From Virgibacillus ihumii (GTDB lineage Bacteria; Bacillota; Bacilli; Bacillales; Amphibacillaceae): DNA of 64,000 bases. The notes below the pieces were generated by a model. That model was not told the DNA's origin. It ran no database searches and worked only from the letters and a program-made list of their open reading frames with translations. Location: contig NZ_CACVAN010000001.1 in assembly GCF_902726655.1 (NCBI RefSeq), forward strand, positions 558,001 through 622,000, in the 5' to 3' direction. A program made the position numbers and the translations under genes. This document shows, piece after piece, positions 29,317 through 39,218 of this stretch; position 1 is the stretch's first letter; the number at the start of each line of letters is the position of its first letter.

Positions 29317-30261
29317 TTGAATAAATATAAAGAACAATGCGATGCGTTTATTGAATATTTGCAAATTGAGAGAAATGCATCCCCCTATACTGTTAAATTC
29401 TATGTAAAAGATTTGGAAGATTTCTTTGACTTTTTAAATGCTGAAGGGGTCGTCGGACTGGAACAGGTTAGTTATCAAGAGGTACGTTTATATTTGACGG
29501 TGTTATTTGACCGGAAGTTAAACAGACGAACTGTTTCCAGAAAAATATCAAGCCTCAGAAGCTTTTACAAGTTTTTGGATAGGGAAGGGTATGTTTCCAC
29601 TAATCCTTTTATCCATGTGAAACTTCCAAAAGCGGATAAATCAATCCCTGGTTTTTTATATCGGGAAGAATTAAATAAGTTATTTGAAGTGAATGATTTA
29701 TCGGATCCTTTGGGGCAGAGAGACCAGGCGCTCCTGGAAACTTTTTATGCCACTGGGATACGTGTCAGCGAGTGTCAGGGGATGCTGTTAAACGATATTG
29801 ATTTTTCTGTTGGAACGATGCTTATAAGAGGTAAAGGGAATAAAGAACGTTATATACCATTTGGACGTTTTGCCGAAATTGCCCTGGAAACCTACATACA
29901 TGATGGAAGAAATCAGCTTTTGCAAAAATCCCAGGTTCCAACAAAGAGTGTTTTTTTGAATGCAAAAGGAACGCCGCTTACAGCCAGGGGAATACGACTT
30001 ATTCTTAATAAGATGGTAGAAAAAGCTGCACTAACAGTACATGTTCATCCGCACAAACTCCGTCATACGTTTGCAACACATCTGTTGAATGAGGGAGCGG
30101 ATCTTCGAGGTGTTCAGGAGCTTCTGGGACATGAAAATTTGTCATCAACGCAAATATACACGCATGTGACCAAAGATCGGTTGCGAAATGTGTATATGCA
30201 AGCGCATCCCAGAGCGGATGGTCATAATTCTGATCAAAGAGGTGATCAACGTGGCAAATGA
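29317..30261 (+). CDS. xerC: Tyrosine recombinase XerC (CodV)
   Basis: 314 residues from a TTG start preceded by GCGGGGTG. The N-terminal SAM-like DNA-binding domain spans about 1-100. The catalytic core has Arg in [20 protein letters not shown], the [10 protein letters not shown] histidine and the Tyr of IYTHV. With XerD it resolves chromosome dimers at dif. The 3' end overlaps hslV by 11 bases, the Bacillus codV-clpQ-clpY-codY order. Confidence 0.95.
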   Translation: MNKYKEQCDAFIEYLQIERNASPYTVKFYVKDLEDFFDFLNAEGVVGLEQVSYQEVRLYLTVLFDRKLNRRTVSRKISSLRSFYKFLDREGYVSTNPFIHVKLPKADKSIPGFLYREELNKLFEVNDLSDPLGQRDQALLETFYATGIRVSECQGMLLNDIDFSVGTMLIRGKGNKERYIPFGRFAEIALETYIHDGRNQLLQKSQVPTKSVFLNAKGTPLTARGIRLILNKMVEKAALTVHVHPHKLRHTFATHLLNEGADLRGVQELLGHENLSSTQIYTHVTKDRLRNVYMQAHPRADGHNSDQRGDQRGK

Positions 30262-30796
30262 ATTCCATGCCACAACTATTTTTGCGGTTCAGCATAATGG
30301 TCAATGTGCCATGAGTGGTGACGGCCAGGTAACAATGGGAAATGCCGTCGTAATGAAACATAAAGCCAGAAAAGTTCGTACGTTATTTAACGGAAAGGTT
30401 CTCGCCGGGTTCGCCGGATCTGTGGCAGACGCTTTCACCCTTTTTGAAAAATTTGAAGGAAAACTGGAGGCTTTCGATGGCAATTTGGCCAGAGCGTCGG
30501 TTGAACTGGCAAAAGAATGGCGCAGTGATAAAGTGCTTCGTAAACTGGAAGCAATGCTGATTGTCATGAATAAAGAAAAGATGTTTCTGGTTTCAGGGAC
30601 AGGAGAAGTAATCGAACCTGATGACGGTATTCTTTCAATCGGTTCAGGCGGCAATTATGCACTGAGCGCTGGGAGAGCTTTAGTCAGATATTCCGGGGAT
30701 TTGACCGCTAAAGAAATTGCAAAGGCAGCTCTTGAGGTTGCCGGCGAAATATGTGTCTATACGAATGATCACATAACTTTAGAGGTACTTGAATAA
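30251..30796 (+). CDS. hslV: ATP-dependent protease subunit HslV (ClpQ/CodW)
   Basis: 181 residues from the GTG at 30251, which follows AGAGGTGATC. The length equals that of B. subtilis Clp[29 protein letters not shown] and IGSGGNYAL are family hallmarks. It forms the peptidase double ring activated by HslU. The N-terminus reads (V)[12 protein letters not shown]. The serine that serves as N-terminal nucleophile in B. subtilis CodW (MSSFHATT) is absent, so the TT pair may be exposed by processing. Upstream starts would lie inside the xerC frame and lack a ribosome site. Confidence 0.95.
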   Translation: MANEFHATTIFAVQHNGQCAMSGDGQVTMGNAVVMKHKARKVRTLFNGKVLAGFAGSVADAFTLFEKFEGKLEAFDGNLARASVELAKEWRSDKVLRKLEAMLIVMNKEKMFLVSGTGEVIEPDDGILSIGSGGNYALSAGRALVRYSGDLTAKEIAKAALEVAGEICVYTNDHITLEVLE

Positions 30797-30817
30797 TGAA
30801 GGAGGCCTTTGATATTA

Positions 30818-32209
30818 ATGGGAATTGATTACACTCCTAAACAAATTGTGGGTCAATTGGATAAATATATTATTGGTCAGAACAATGCCAAGAAATCGGT
30901 TGCTGTTGCACTTCGAAACCGTTATCGGCGTATGAAACTCGATGATACTATCAAAGATGAAATTGTCCCAAAAAACATACTCATGATCGGGCCGACAGGA
31001 GTAGGTAAAACTGAAGTTGCCCGTCGTTTGGCCAAATTGGTCGGTGCACCTTTCGTGAAAGTGGAAGCAACTAAATTTACGGAAGTTGGTTATGTAGGCC
31101 GTGATGTCGAATCAATGGTTAGAGATCTCGTCGAAATGGCACTCAGAATGGTGAAAGAAGAGAAAATGCATGAGGTGGAAGGTCAGGCCGAGAAGGAAGC
31201 AAATAAACAGCTGGTAAAACTGCTTGTCCCTCAGGCAAAAAAACAAAATAACATGAAAAACCCATTTGAAATGCTGTTTCCGGGTCAGCAGGATGAAGAT
31301 GATGATGACGATGATTTAAAGGATGAAGAAATAAAAAATAAGCGAAGCAGAATTGAGCATCAGCTTGCTTTAGGTGAACTCGAGAATTATACTGTAACGG
31401 TGGAAATAGAAGAAACGCCGCCATCCATGTTTGACATGCTGCAAGGATCGGGTATGGAACAGATGGGTATGAACATGCAGGATGCATTTGGGCAATTCAT
31501 GCCGAAGAAAAAGAAAAAGCGAAATCTTCCTGTTGCAGAAGCCAGGAAAGTATTAACACAACAGGAAGCACAAAAACTTGTTGATATGGAAGAAGCTGCC
31601 CAAGAAGCCATCCAGCGTGCCGAGCAATCCGGGATCATCTTTATCGATGAAATTGACAAAGTTGCTGCAAAGCAGGATAACTCGGCAAACGTATCAAGAG
31701 AAGGTGTTCAACGTGATATTTTACCGATAGTGGAAGGTTCAACTGTTGTAACCAAACAGGGTCCTGTTAAGACGGATCATATGCTTTTCATTGCTGCAGG
31801 TGCTTTTCATATGGCTAAACCATCCGATTTAATTCCTGAACTGCAGGGCAGATTTCCGATTCGGGTTGAATTGGATAAACTGACAGTAGATGATTTTAAG
31901 CGTATTTTGAAAGAGCCATCCAATGCTTTGCTGAAACAATATACAGCATTGCTGAAAACAGAAGGTATAAATGTTATTTTTACAGACGAAGCTATAGATA
32001 AACTGGCAGAAATTGCATATGACGTAAACCAGGATACGGATAACATCGGTGCCAGACGGCTTCATACTATTCTGGAGAAACTATTGGAAGACTTATCGTT
32101 TGAAGCCCCGGAAATTAATATGGAACAGGTGGAAATCACCGGGGAATATGTGGATAAGAAATTGAGCAATATCGTAGAAAATAAAGATTTAAGTCAATTT
32201 ATACTATAA
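30818..32209 (+). CDS. hslU: HslVU ATPase subunit HslU (ClpY/CodX)
   Basis: 463 residues from the ATG at 30818. A TTG at 30809 lies too close to GAAGGAGG. Walker [10 protein letters not shown] and Walker [12 protein letters not shown] are intact. The C-terminal tail LSQFIL docks into HslV. The I-domain holds a run of acidic residues ([13 protein letters not shown], about residues 160-172). It unfolds and feeds substrates to HslV. Confidence 0.96.
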   Translation: MGIDYTPKQIVGQLDKYIIGQNNAKKSVAVALRNRYRRMKLDDTIKDEIVPKNILMIGPTGVGKTEVARRLAKLVGAPFVKVEATKFTEVGYVGRDVESMVRDLVEMALRMVKEEKMHEVEGQAEKEANKQLVKLLVPQAKKQNNMKNPFEMLFPGQQDEDDDDDDLKDEEIKNKRSRIEHQLALGELENYTVTVEIEETPPSMFDMLQGSGMEQMGMNMQDAFGQFMPKKKKKRNLPVAEARKVLTQQEAQKLVDMEEAAQEAIQRAEQSGIIFIDEIDKVAAKQDNSANVSREGVQRDILPIVEGSTVVTKQGPVKTDHMLFIAAGAFHMAKPSDLIPELQGRFPIRVELDKLTVDDFKRILKEPSNALLKQYTALLKTEGINVIFTDEAIDKLAEIAYDVNQDTDNIGARRLHTILEKLLEDLSFEAPEINMEQVEITGEYVDKKLSNIVENKDLSQFIL

Positions 32210-32236
32210 ATCGAAATATTGAAATGGAGGATAATT

Positions 32237-33016
32237 ATGGAACTTTTAGATCGAGCCAGAAAAATCAACGCAATGCTGCAGAAAGCAACAGGCAAATCGG
32301 TGAACTTTAACGAGATGTCTGCATCACTGAGGGAGGTTATCAAAGGAAACATTTTCATCCTGAGCAGACGCGGTAAATTATTAGGTTTTGCGATCAATCA
32401 GGAAATTGAAAATGATCGTATGAAAGCAATGCTGGAGGATAGACAGTTTCCGGAAGAATACACTCAAGGACTCTATGGGATTTATGAAACGACAGCGAAC
32501 CTTGATATTGACAGTCCGTACACTGCATTCCCTGTTGAGAACCGGGAGTTGTTTAAAAATGGTCTGACAACTATTGTACCAATTATTGGTGGTGGTGAGC
32601 GTCTTGGAACCTTGGTGCTAAGTCGTTTGACTGAAAGTTTCAGTGACGATGATCTTCTGCTTGCAGAATATGGTGCCACTGTTGTCGGTATGGAAATTCT
32701 TCATGAAAAAACAGAAGAAATCGAAGTGGAAGCAAGAAGCAAGGCAGTTGTTCAAATGGCAATCAGCTCATTGTCCTACAGTGAACTTGAAGCGATTGAC
32801 CACATTTTTGAAGAATTAAATGGGCATGAAGGACTGCTTGTAGCTAGTAAAATAGCAGATAGGGTCGGCATAACCAGATCCGTAATCGTCAACGCGCTTC
32901 GCAAGCTGGAAAGCGCCGGCGTTATCGAATCCCGTTCACTTGGAATGAAAGGAACATATATTAAAGTTCTAAATGATAAATTCCTAGTTGAGCTGGAAAA
33001 GTTAAGATCAAGATAA
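32237..33016 (+). CDS. codY: GTP-sensing global repressor CodY
   Basis: 259 residues, exactly the B. subtilis length. ATGGAGG lies just before the ATG. The N-terminal GAF domain binds branched-chain amino acids, with GTP as the second effector. The C-terminal winged helix contains [21 protein letters not shown]. It represses nutrient-uptake, amino-acid synthesis and competence genes in rich conditions. In B. subtilis the fla/che operon follows; here a terminator and element B follow. Confidence 0.98.
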   Translation: MELLDRARKINAMLQKATGKSVNFNEMSASLREVIKGNIFILSRRGKLLGFAINQEIENDRMKAMLEDRQFPEEYTQGLYGIYETTANLDIDSPYTAFPVENRELFKNGLTTIVPIIGGGERLGTLVLSRLTESFSDDDLLLAEYGATVVGMEILHEKTEEIEVEARSKAVVQMAISSLSYSELEAIDHIFEELNGHEGLLVASKIADRVGITRSVIVNALRKLESAGVIESRSLGMKGTYIKVLNDKFLVELEKLRSR

Positions 33017-33067
33017 ATTGTCAACGTAAGATAAACGTTCTGCAAACGCAGAATAAGCAACCCAAGT

Positions 33068-33104
33068 TTAGCAGTCCTCTTCTTAAAGTAGGGCTGCTTT
33101 TATA
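33068..33104 (+). terminator. Rho-independent terminator after codY
   Basis: AGCAGTCCT and AGGGCTGCT arms with one G-T wobble, followed by TTTATATT. Confidence 0.8.
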
Positions 33105-33330
33105 TTATATTTATAAGGCTGTTTAAAAGATTGTGTTATACAAAATCCATAAACTGCGACATAGTATGGCTCTACCACCGCTGCGGAAATACACGTCGCT
33201 TTCACTTTCGAGCATAAGTGCGACATCTGCTCAAGCAATCTTTCGCAGTGTCTTCTTTACCGTGGGCGGCTGATGAGCCTCCTTGCGCTGTCGCGCTACG
33301 GAGTCTCATCTAGGCCTCTGCTCCCGAGTG

Positions 33331-33391
33331 AAGGAAGGCCGACTAAGACCGGCCTTTGCGGCCAACGTCGGCATACCCCTTTGTAGGGGCA
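33331..33391 (+). repeat. Nested module I2 in element B
   Basis: 61 bases from AAGGAAGG to GGGGCA. It folds as GCCGAC/GTCGGC enclosing a GGCC-TTTGC-GGCC hairpin, then CCCC/GGGG. Compared with I3, two base pairs differ by changes on both sides, so pairing is preserved. Confidence 0.75.
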
Positions 33392-33546
33392 CGTATTTCC
33401 TCCGCTATTTTTACGTTTATGACTCTTTGCTGGAATTGAAATCGTTATATAAAAACGGATGATACGACTACACTAGTCCGGGTGAGCGGAGGGCGGTGAC
33501 TCCTGCGGGAACAGCACGTGTCCGAAGACCCCGCAGAGTGGTTGAA

Positions 33547-33606
33547 AAGGAAGGTCGACTAAAACCGTCCTTTGCGGACAACGTCGACATACCCCTCGTC
33601 GGGGCA
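33547..33606 (+). repeat. Nested module I3 in element B
   Basis: 60 bases, same orientation and fold as I2. It has GTCGAC/GTCGAC enclosing GTCC-TTTGC-GGAC, then CCCC/GGGG. Outside the last loop only five positions differ from I2, and four of these are two compensated pairs. Confidence 0.75.
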
Positions 33607-33840
33607 AGGAGGCTGAGGTCGTGCCCGCGGTAAAGAAGACACAGTGAAAGTGGTCTTCTTGAACTGATGTCGCACTTATGCTGGCAGTGAAAGCATCCGC
33701 CCGGAGTGATCCCGGACGGCAGGGCGAGAGATGGATGTAATTATAGAACTCATTCTAGCAGTTATGTCGCAGTTTTGTTCAAATAGGAATCCAGTTCATA
33801 ATATATGCAAAAGAACTTGCTGTTATTTACACAATAATGC

Positions 33841-33869
33841 TTGATTGCTGTTTTGTGTTATGATATATT
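33841..33869 (+). promoter_or_regulatory. sigma-A promoter of rpsB
   Basis: TTGATT, 17 bases, TATATT. The predicted start near 33876 gives a leader of about 140 bases. Confidence 0.7.
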
Positions 33870-33875
33870 AATTTT

Positions 33876-34016
33876 TGGTGTAAGACTATGTTCATCTGTC
33901 GAAAGTGAACTGGTTATAAAACACACGTCCGGTGATTTGCATAGAAGGTGCCAGACAATCTGGTTTTTATGCGAAGATGACCTGGTCGGAGGAAAAACCA
34001 TTAGGAGGAATAAATT
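33876..34016 (+). promoter_or_regulatory. Long rpsB 5' leader with attenuator-like hairpin
   Basis: The leader holds a hairpin CCAGA-CAA-TCTGG at 33951-33963 followed by TTTTT, like a small intrinsic terminator. A downstream CCTGG (about 33980) could pair with part of it as an alternative. A long leader before rpsB fits autogenous control by uS2, but I recognise no named family. Confidence 0.4.
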
Positions 34017-34796
34017 ATGTCAGTAATTTCGATGAAACAATTGTTGGAAGCTGGTGTACATTTTGGTCACCAGACTCGCCGTTGGAACCCAAAGATGAAA
34101 AAATACATCTTCACAGAGCGGAACGGCATTTATATCATTGACCTGCAAAAAACTGTTAAAAAGGTTGATGAAGCTTACAAGTACGTAAAAGATCTGGCTG
34201 CAAACGGCGGTTCCATTCTTTTCGTAGGTACAAAAAAGCAGGCGCAGGAATCTGTGCGTGATGAAGCAACGCGTTCCGGTATGTTCTATGTTAACCAGCG
34301 CTGGTTAGGTGGAACACTTACAAACTTCCAAACAATCCGTAAGCGTATTAACCGTCTTAAAGACATAGAGCGTATGGAAGAAGATGGAACGTTTGAAGTA
34401 CTTCCGAAAAAAGAAGTAGTTGACTTATTGAAAGAAAAAGATCGTCTCGTTAAATTCCTGGGTGGAATTAAAGAAATGAACAAGCTTCCTGATGCAATGT
34501 TCGTTATCGATCCACGTAAAGAGCGTATTGCTATCGCTGAGGCACATAAATTAAATATTCCGATTATCGGAATTGTTGATACAAACTGTGACCCGGATGA
34601 AATTGATTATGTAATCCCGGCTAACGATGATGCAATCCGCGCGGTTAAACTTCTAACTTCCAAAATGGCCGACGCTGTTCTGGAAGTGAAGCAAGGTGAA
34701 GAATTAGAAGACGTGCAGGAAGTTCCAGGTGAAGAACAGCCGGAACCAGCAGAAAAGAAAGCAGCTGCTGAAACCACTGCCGAAGATAACGAATAG
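34017..34796 (+). CDS. rpsB: 30S ribosomal protein uS2
   Basis: 259 residues, starting [20 protein letters not shown], with the [12 protein letters not shown] segment. The acidic C-terminal tail (Glu/Ala-rich, about residues 235-259) is a little longer than in B. subtilis (246 residues). TTAGGAGG precedes the start. tsf follows beyond a hairpin, the usual rpsB-tsf pairing. Confidence 0.98.
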   Translation: MSVISMKQLLEAGVHFGHQTRRWNPKMKKYIFTERNGIYIIDLQKTVKKVDEAYKYVKDLAANGGSILFVGTKKQAQESVRDEATRSGMFYVNQRWLGGTLTNFQTIRKRINRLKDIERMEEDGTFEVLPKKEVVDLLKEKDRLVKFLGGIKEMNKLPDAMFVIDPRKERIAIAEAHKLNIPIIGIVDTNCDPDEIDYVIPANDDAIRAVKLLTSKMADAVLEVKQGEELEDVQEVPGEEQPEPAEKKAAAETTAEDNE

Positions 34797-34807
34797 TAAG
34801 GAACTGG

Positions 34808-34846
34808 AAAGGTGATAAGGGGGAAAAGCCTTTTATCACCTTTTTT
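34808..34846 (+). terminator. Rho-independent (partial) terminator between rpsB and tsf
   Basis: AAAGGTGATAAGG and CCTTTTATCACCTTT arms with a T6 tract. It probably lowers tsf relative to rpsB expression, since no promoter is seen between them. Confidence 0.8.
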
Positions 34847-34883
34847 CGGAAAAATTTTACGTGATATGAAGGAGGATTCACAA

Positions 34884-35768
34884 ATGGCAATTACAGCTAA
34901 ATTAGTCAAAGAGCTACGTGAAAAAACTGGTGCCGGTATGATGGATTGTAAAAAGGCATTACAGGAAACTGATGGTGACATTGATAAAGCAATTGATTTC
35001 TTGCGTGAAAAAGGTATGGCAAAAGCAGCTAAAAAAGCAGACCGTATTGCAGCAGAGGGCTCGGCATATATAGAAGTTGCTGGTAACACTGCTGCATTAA
35101 TCGAAGTAAACTGTGAAACAGACTTTGTTACAAAAAATGATCAGTTCAAAGAGTTGCTTTCAGAGCTGGGTAAGCATGTAGTAACCCAGAAACCTGAAAC
35201 AACCGAAGAAGCACTGCAGCAAAAGCTTCATGGTACCGGTGATACGGTAGAACATTACATTAATTCTGTTGTAGCTAAAATTGGTGAAAAAATTTCACTG
35301 CGCCGTTTTGCTTTAGTTGATAAAACAGATAATGATGCGTTTGGAGCATATCTTCATATGGGAGGACGTATTGGGGTACTAACGCTTCTGGAAGGCACAA
35401 CTGATGAACAGGTAGCCAAAGATATCGCCATGCATATTGCTGCTGTTAATCCGCGGTATGTTTCACGTGATGCGGTTTCAGAGGAAGAAGTTACTAGTGA
35501 ACGCGAAGTGCTGAAAACGCAAGCATTGAATGAAGGTAAGCCTGAGCATATCGTGGAAAAAATGGTGGAAGGCCGCCTTGGTAAATTCTTTGAAGAAATT
35601 TGCCTGCTGGAACAGGATTTCGTAAAAGACCCTGACCAGAAAGTGAAAAAATATGTAGCTGACAAGGGTGCTTCCGTTAAATCATTCCAACGTTTTGAAG
35701 TCGGTGAAGGTATGGAAAAACGTGAAGAAAACTTTGCCGAAGAAGTTAAGAGCCAGATGAAAAAATAG
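34884..35768 (+). CDS. tsf: Elongation factor Ts
   Basis: 294 residues from the ATG at 34884, seven bases after GAAGGAGG. The UBA-like N-terminus has [16 protein letters not shown]. The core has [14 protein letters not shown]. It is the nucleotide exchange factor for EF-Tu. An in-frame start at 34812 lies within the terminator and is rejected. Confidence 0.98.
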   Translation: MAITAKLVKELREKTGAGMMDCKKALQETDGDIDKAIDFLREKGMAKAAKKADRIAAEGSAYIEVAGNTAALIEVNCETDFVTKNDQFKELLSELGKHVVTQKPETTEEALQQKLHGTGDTVEHYINSVVAKIGEKISLRRFALVDKTDNDAFGAYLHMGGRIGVLTLLEGTTDEQVAKDIAMHIAAVNPRYVSRDAVSEEEVTSEREVLKTQALNEGKPEHIVEKMVEGRLGKFFEEICLLEQDFVKDPDQKVKKYVADKGASVKSFQRFEVGEGMEKREENFAEEVKSQMKK

Positions 35769-35781
35769 TCAGGTTGACGAA

Positions 35782-35809
35782 TGGGGAACAGATTCAATTG
35801 TTCCCTATT
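35782..35809 (+). terminator. Hairpin between tsf and pyrH
   Basis: GGGAACA and TGTTCCC arms over a loop of about 8 bases, followed by TATTT. Confidence 0.65.
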
Positions 35810-35838
35810 TCGCTAATTTATTGTTGGATTGAAAATAA

Positions 35839-36587
<749 letters not shown>

Positions 36588-36588
<1 letters not shown>

Positions 36589-37145
36589 TGGCAGGCGGAA
36601 TTTTGAAGGAAACTCGTGAAAAAATGGAAAAGGCAGTTCAGGCCTTTACAAGAAATTTGGCAACCGTTCGGGCCGGGCGTGCAAATCCATCATTGCTGGA
36701 TAGTGTTTATGTTGATTATTATGGTGCTTCAACACCCCTTAATCAATTATCGACGGTCTCTGCTCCCGAAGCAAGATTGCTGGTAATCACTCCATTTGAT
36801 AAATCATCAATAAGTGATATTGAAAAAGCAATTCAGAAAGCGGATTTAGGTATTTCTCCATCAAGTGATGGCAATGTTATTCGGATTAATATACCTGCAC
36901 TTACAGAAGAACGGCGGAAAGATCTGAATAAAGTGGTTGGGAAATATACGGAAGAGGCTAAAGTACAAGTCCGAAATATTCGCCGGGATGCGAACGACCA
37001 GTTGAAAAAAGATGAAAAAGACGGCAATATGTCTCGGGATGATTTAAAAGATGAACAAGATAACGTTCAAAACGAGACAGATAAGCACATTAATAAGATT
37101 GACGAACTTGCAAAACAAAAAGAAAACGAAATTATGGAAGTTTAA
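36588..37145 (+). CDS. frr: Ribosome recycling factor
   Basis: 185 residues. [11 protein letters not shown] and the long helical segment [17 protein letters not shown] are characteristic. With EF-G it splits post-termination ribosomes. It is coupled to pyrH and followed by a terminator. Confidence 0.98.
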
Positions 37146-37177
37146 ACAGGCAAACATGTTGATAATAAGAAGTACAC

Positions 37178-37209
37178 AGTCCTCTTGTTTATATAAGGGG
37201 ACTTTTGTT
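37178..37209 (+). terminator. Rho-independent terminator after frr
   Basis: AGTCCTCTT and AAGGGGACT arms with a wobble, followed by TTTGTTT. Confidence 0.8.
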
Positions 37210-37245
37210 TCATTTTGATCCCTTGGAATTCAAGAAAAGCATCAT

Positions 37246-37373
37246 TTTTTATAACTTCAGAAAGTATAAATTATGGTAGACCTTATAAGAAAATTTTTGG
37301 GGTTTAGTATTGTCTTTTCCAGAGTTGATGGAAAATGAGTTTTTCTTGGATTTTAAGGAAATCGTTATAAAAA
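37246..37373. repeat. Element E: 128-bp repeat with TTTTTATAAC terminal inverted repeats
   Basis: TTTTTATAAC at 37246-37255 is perfectly inverted as GTTATAAAAA at 37364-37373. The left 45 bases, including ATGGTAGACCTTATAAGAAAA, are nearly identical to element F at 52.6 kb. The interior differs. No gene is present. Together with the frr terminator and the uppS promoter it accounts for 37146-37573. Confidence 0.7.
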
Positions 37374-37387
37374 TTTATCCAATATAG

Positions 37388-37396
37388 TGATATAAT
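37388..37396 (+). promoter_or_regulatory. extended -10 promoter upstream of uppS
   Basis: TGATATAAT (TGnTATAAT) just right of element E, about 178 bases before uppS. Nothing else was recognised in 37400-37570. Confidence 0.4.
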
Positions 37397-37573
37397 AGTA
37401 TTTCATCATAATAGGATATTAAATAATCGGTTATTTTTCTGCATTTGCAGGTAGTGAACCAAATGTGTTTTTATTGCATGGGGTGATTCGCGATTAAGTT
37501 TGCACAAGTTGGATTTTCTCATGATTAGTGATGGATTTTATAAGGATAATCAACCGAAGTCGGAGGACAAACT

Positions 37574-38338
37574 ATGTCATTAAAACTTCCTTTTTTTAAA
37601 AATAAACAAAAAGAAAAAGACGACTATCAATTTGATATGGAAAATATTCCGAATCATGTAGCTATCATAATGGATGGGAACGGCCGCTGGGCGAAGAAAC
37701 GTGGTTTGCCCCGTGTTGCCGGACATAAAGAAGGTATGGATACAGTCAAGAAAATTGTCAAGGTTGCACGCAGGTGCAATGTTCAAATTCTTACACTCTA
37801 TGCATTTTCCACTGAAAACTGGAAGCGGCCAAGATCAGAAGTGGAGTATCTGATGAGGCTTCCTAAAGAATTTTTACATATATATTTACCTGAATTAATG
37901 GATAATAACGTCAAAATTGATACAATCGGTAATTTTGATGGACTTCCTGATTATACGAGGGAGGCGATTCAGTATGCCAAGGAACAGACAAAAGATAATG
38001 ATGGATTATTATTAAATTTTGCTTTAAACTATGGTAGTAGGTTTGAAATTATGCGTGCCATTAAACAGATTATGGCTGACATTGATTCATCTGAACTTTC
38101 CGCTGACGCAGTGGATGAAGATAAATTTTCAGAGTACCTTTATACAAAAGGGTTATCTGATCCTGATTTATTAATCAGAACGAGTGGCGAACAGCGGCTT
38201 AGCAACTTTTTGCTCTGGCAGGTGGCGTATTCCGAGTTCTGGTTTACGGATGTGCTGTGGCCTGATTTTTCAGAAGAAATTTTTAGAACAGCCCTCCATG
38301 ATTATCAGCGGAGAAAGCGACGCTACGGAGGTATTTAA
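37574..38338 (+). CDS. uppS: Undecaprenyl diphosphate synthase
   Basis: 254 residues, a cis-prenyltransferase with IIMDGNGRWAKKRGL (catalytic Asp), LYAFSTENWKRP and RTSGEQRLSNFLLWQ. It makes the C55 lipid carrier for cell-wall synthesis. It uses IPP, whose usual MEP-pathway gene dxr would be expected two genes later but is absent here. Confidence 0.97.
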   Translation: MSLKLPFFKNKQKEKDDYQFDMENIPNHVAIIMDGNGRWAKKRGLPRVAGHKEGMDTVKKIVKVARRCNVQILTLYAFSTENWKRPRSEVEYLMRLPKEFLHIYLPELMDNNVKIDTIGNFDGLPDYTREAIQYAKEQTKDNDGLLLNFALNYGSRFEIMRAIKQIMADIDSSELSADAVDEDKFSEYLYTKGLSDPDLLIRTSGEQRLSNFLLWQVAYSEFWFTDVLWPDFSEEIFRTALHDYQRRKRRYGGI

Positions 38339-38353
38339 GGTGTTGGAAATAAT

Positions 38354-39157
38354 ATGAAACAGCGCGTTATAACAGCAATTTTAGCATTCATCATATTTAT
38401 ACCATTTGTCATTTTTGGCGGCTTGTATTTTGAGCTGTTTGTATATTTTCTTGCAACTCTCGGACTTATTGAATTAATGCGTATGCGGGATATCGGCAAA
38501 TACTCTGTACCGTCATTTCTTGCTGTAATCCTGCTATGGCTGCTGCTTTTGCAGGAACCGACAGATATTGTTCCGGTAGTATGGTTTACCAAGTCAGAAA
38601 TCATTATGCTGTTTGTAATGATTTTGCTGTCATATACTGTACTTGTTAAGAATAAGTTTACTTTTGACGATGCAGGTTTCATTCTGCTATCAACCATCTA
38701 TGTAGGCATGGGTTTTTATTACTTGCTTGCAACCCGGGGCAGCAGCGGGGACTTTGAAGGCCTGATCAATATTTTTTATGTCCTTGTTATCATATGGGTT
38801 ACGGATACAGGTGCTTATATTGCTGGACGTGCATTTGGAAAGAAAAAACTCTGGCCAATGATCAGTCCCAATAAGACCATTGAAGGTGCTGCCGGTGGAA
38901 TAGTAGCAGCATGTTTTGCAGGTGTGATATTTCAGGTGATTGAGCCAGTGTCTTACTCAATGATAATTGTTATTCTTGTTACAATCCTCGTCTCTGTTTT
39001 CGGACAAATTGGAGATCTCGTGGAATCGGCGTTTAAGCGCCACTACGGTGTAAAGGATTCGGGCGATTTACTGCCGGGGCATGGCGGAATTTTGGACCGG
39101 CTGGATAGTTTACTGTTTGTGCTGCCATTATTGCATTTTATTAATTTCTTTTCCTGA
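38354..39157 (+). CDS. cdsA: Phosphatidate cytidylyltransferase
   Basis: 267 residues with about eight membrane segments. The family signature lies in ISPNKTIEGAAGG and KDSGDLLPGHGGILDRLDSL. It makes CDP-diacylglycerol from phosphatidic acid and CTP, downstream of PlsX/PlsY chemistry. It begins 15 bases after uppS. rseP begins 61 bases after its stop, with no dxr between. Confidence 0.97.
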   Translation: MKQRVITAILAFIIFIPFVIFGGLYFELFVYFLATLGLIELMRMRDIGKYSVPSFLAVILLWLLLLQEPTDIVPVVWFTKSEIIMLFVMILLSYTVLVKNKFTFDDAGFILLSTIYVGMGFYYLLATRGSSGDFEGLINIFYVLVIIWVTDTGAYIAGRAFGKKKLWPMISPNKTIEGAAGGIVAACFAGVIFQVIEPVSYSMIIVILVTILVSVFGQIGDLVESAFKRHYGVKDSGDLLPGHGGILDRLDSLLFVLPLLHFINFFS

Positions 39158-39218
39158 TTTGTATTTTTCTGTATGATAGAACACAGGATTCCGGATTGAC
39201 TAAAGGAAGGTGCGTCTG

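Larger units (their letters stand above)
33150..33776. repeat. Element B: 627-bp composite inverted dimer with nested modules
   Basis: The ends are TAAACTGCGACA (33150-33161) and TGTCGCAGTTTT (33765-33776). The backbone matches element A base for base over long stretches, but four extra modules are inserted. I1 (33204-33259) and I4 (33631-33690) are inverted homologues at the same relative position in the two facing units, between GCTTTC and CCGYGGGC. I2 (33331-33391) and I3 (33547-33606) are direct homologues. No gene is present. It fills most of the 1-kb gap between codY and rpsB. Confidence 0.85.

Noticed and set aside
33841..34141. Short frames in the rpsB leader
   Set aside because: They run out of frame into rpsB and have no ribosome sites; the region is better explained as promoter and leader.
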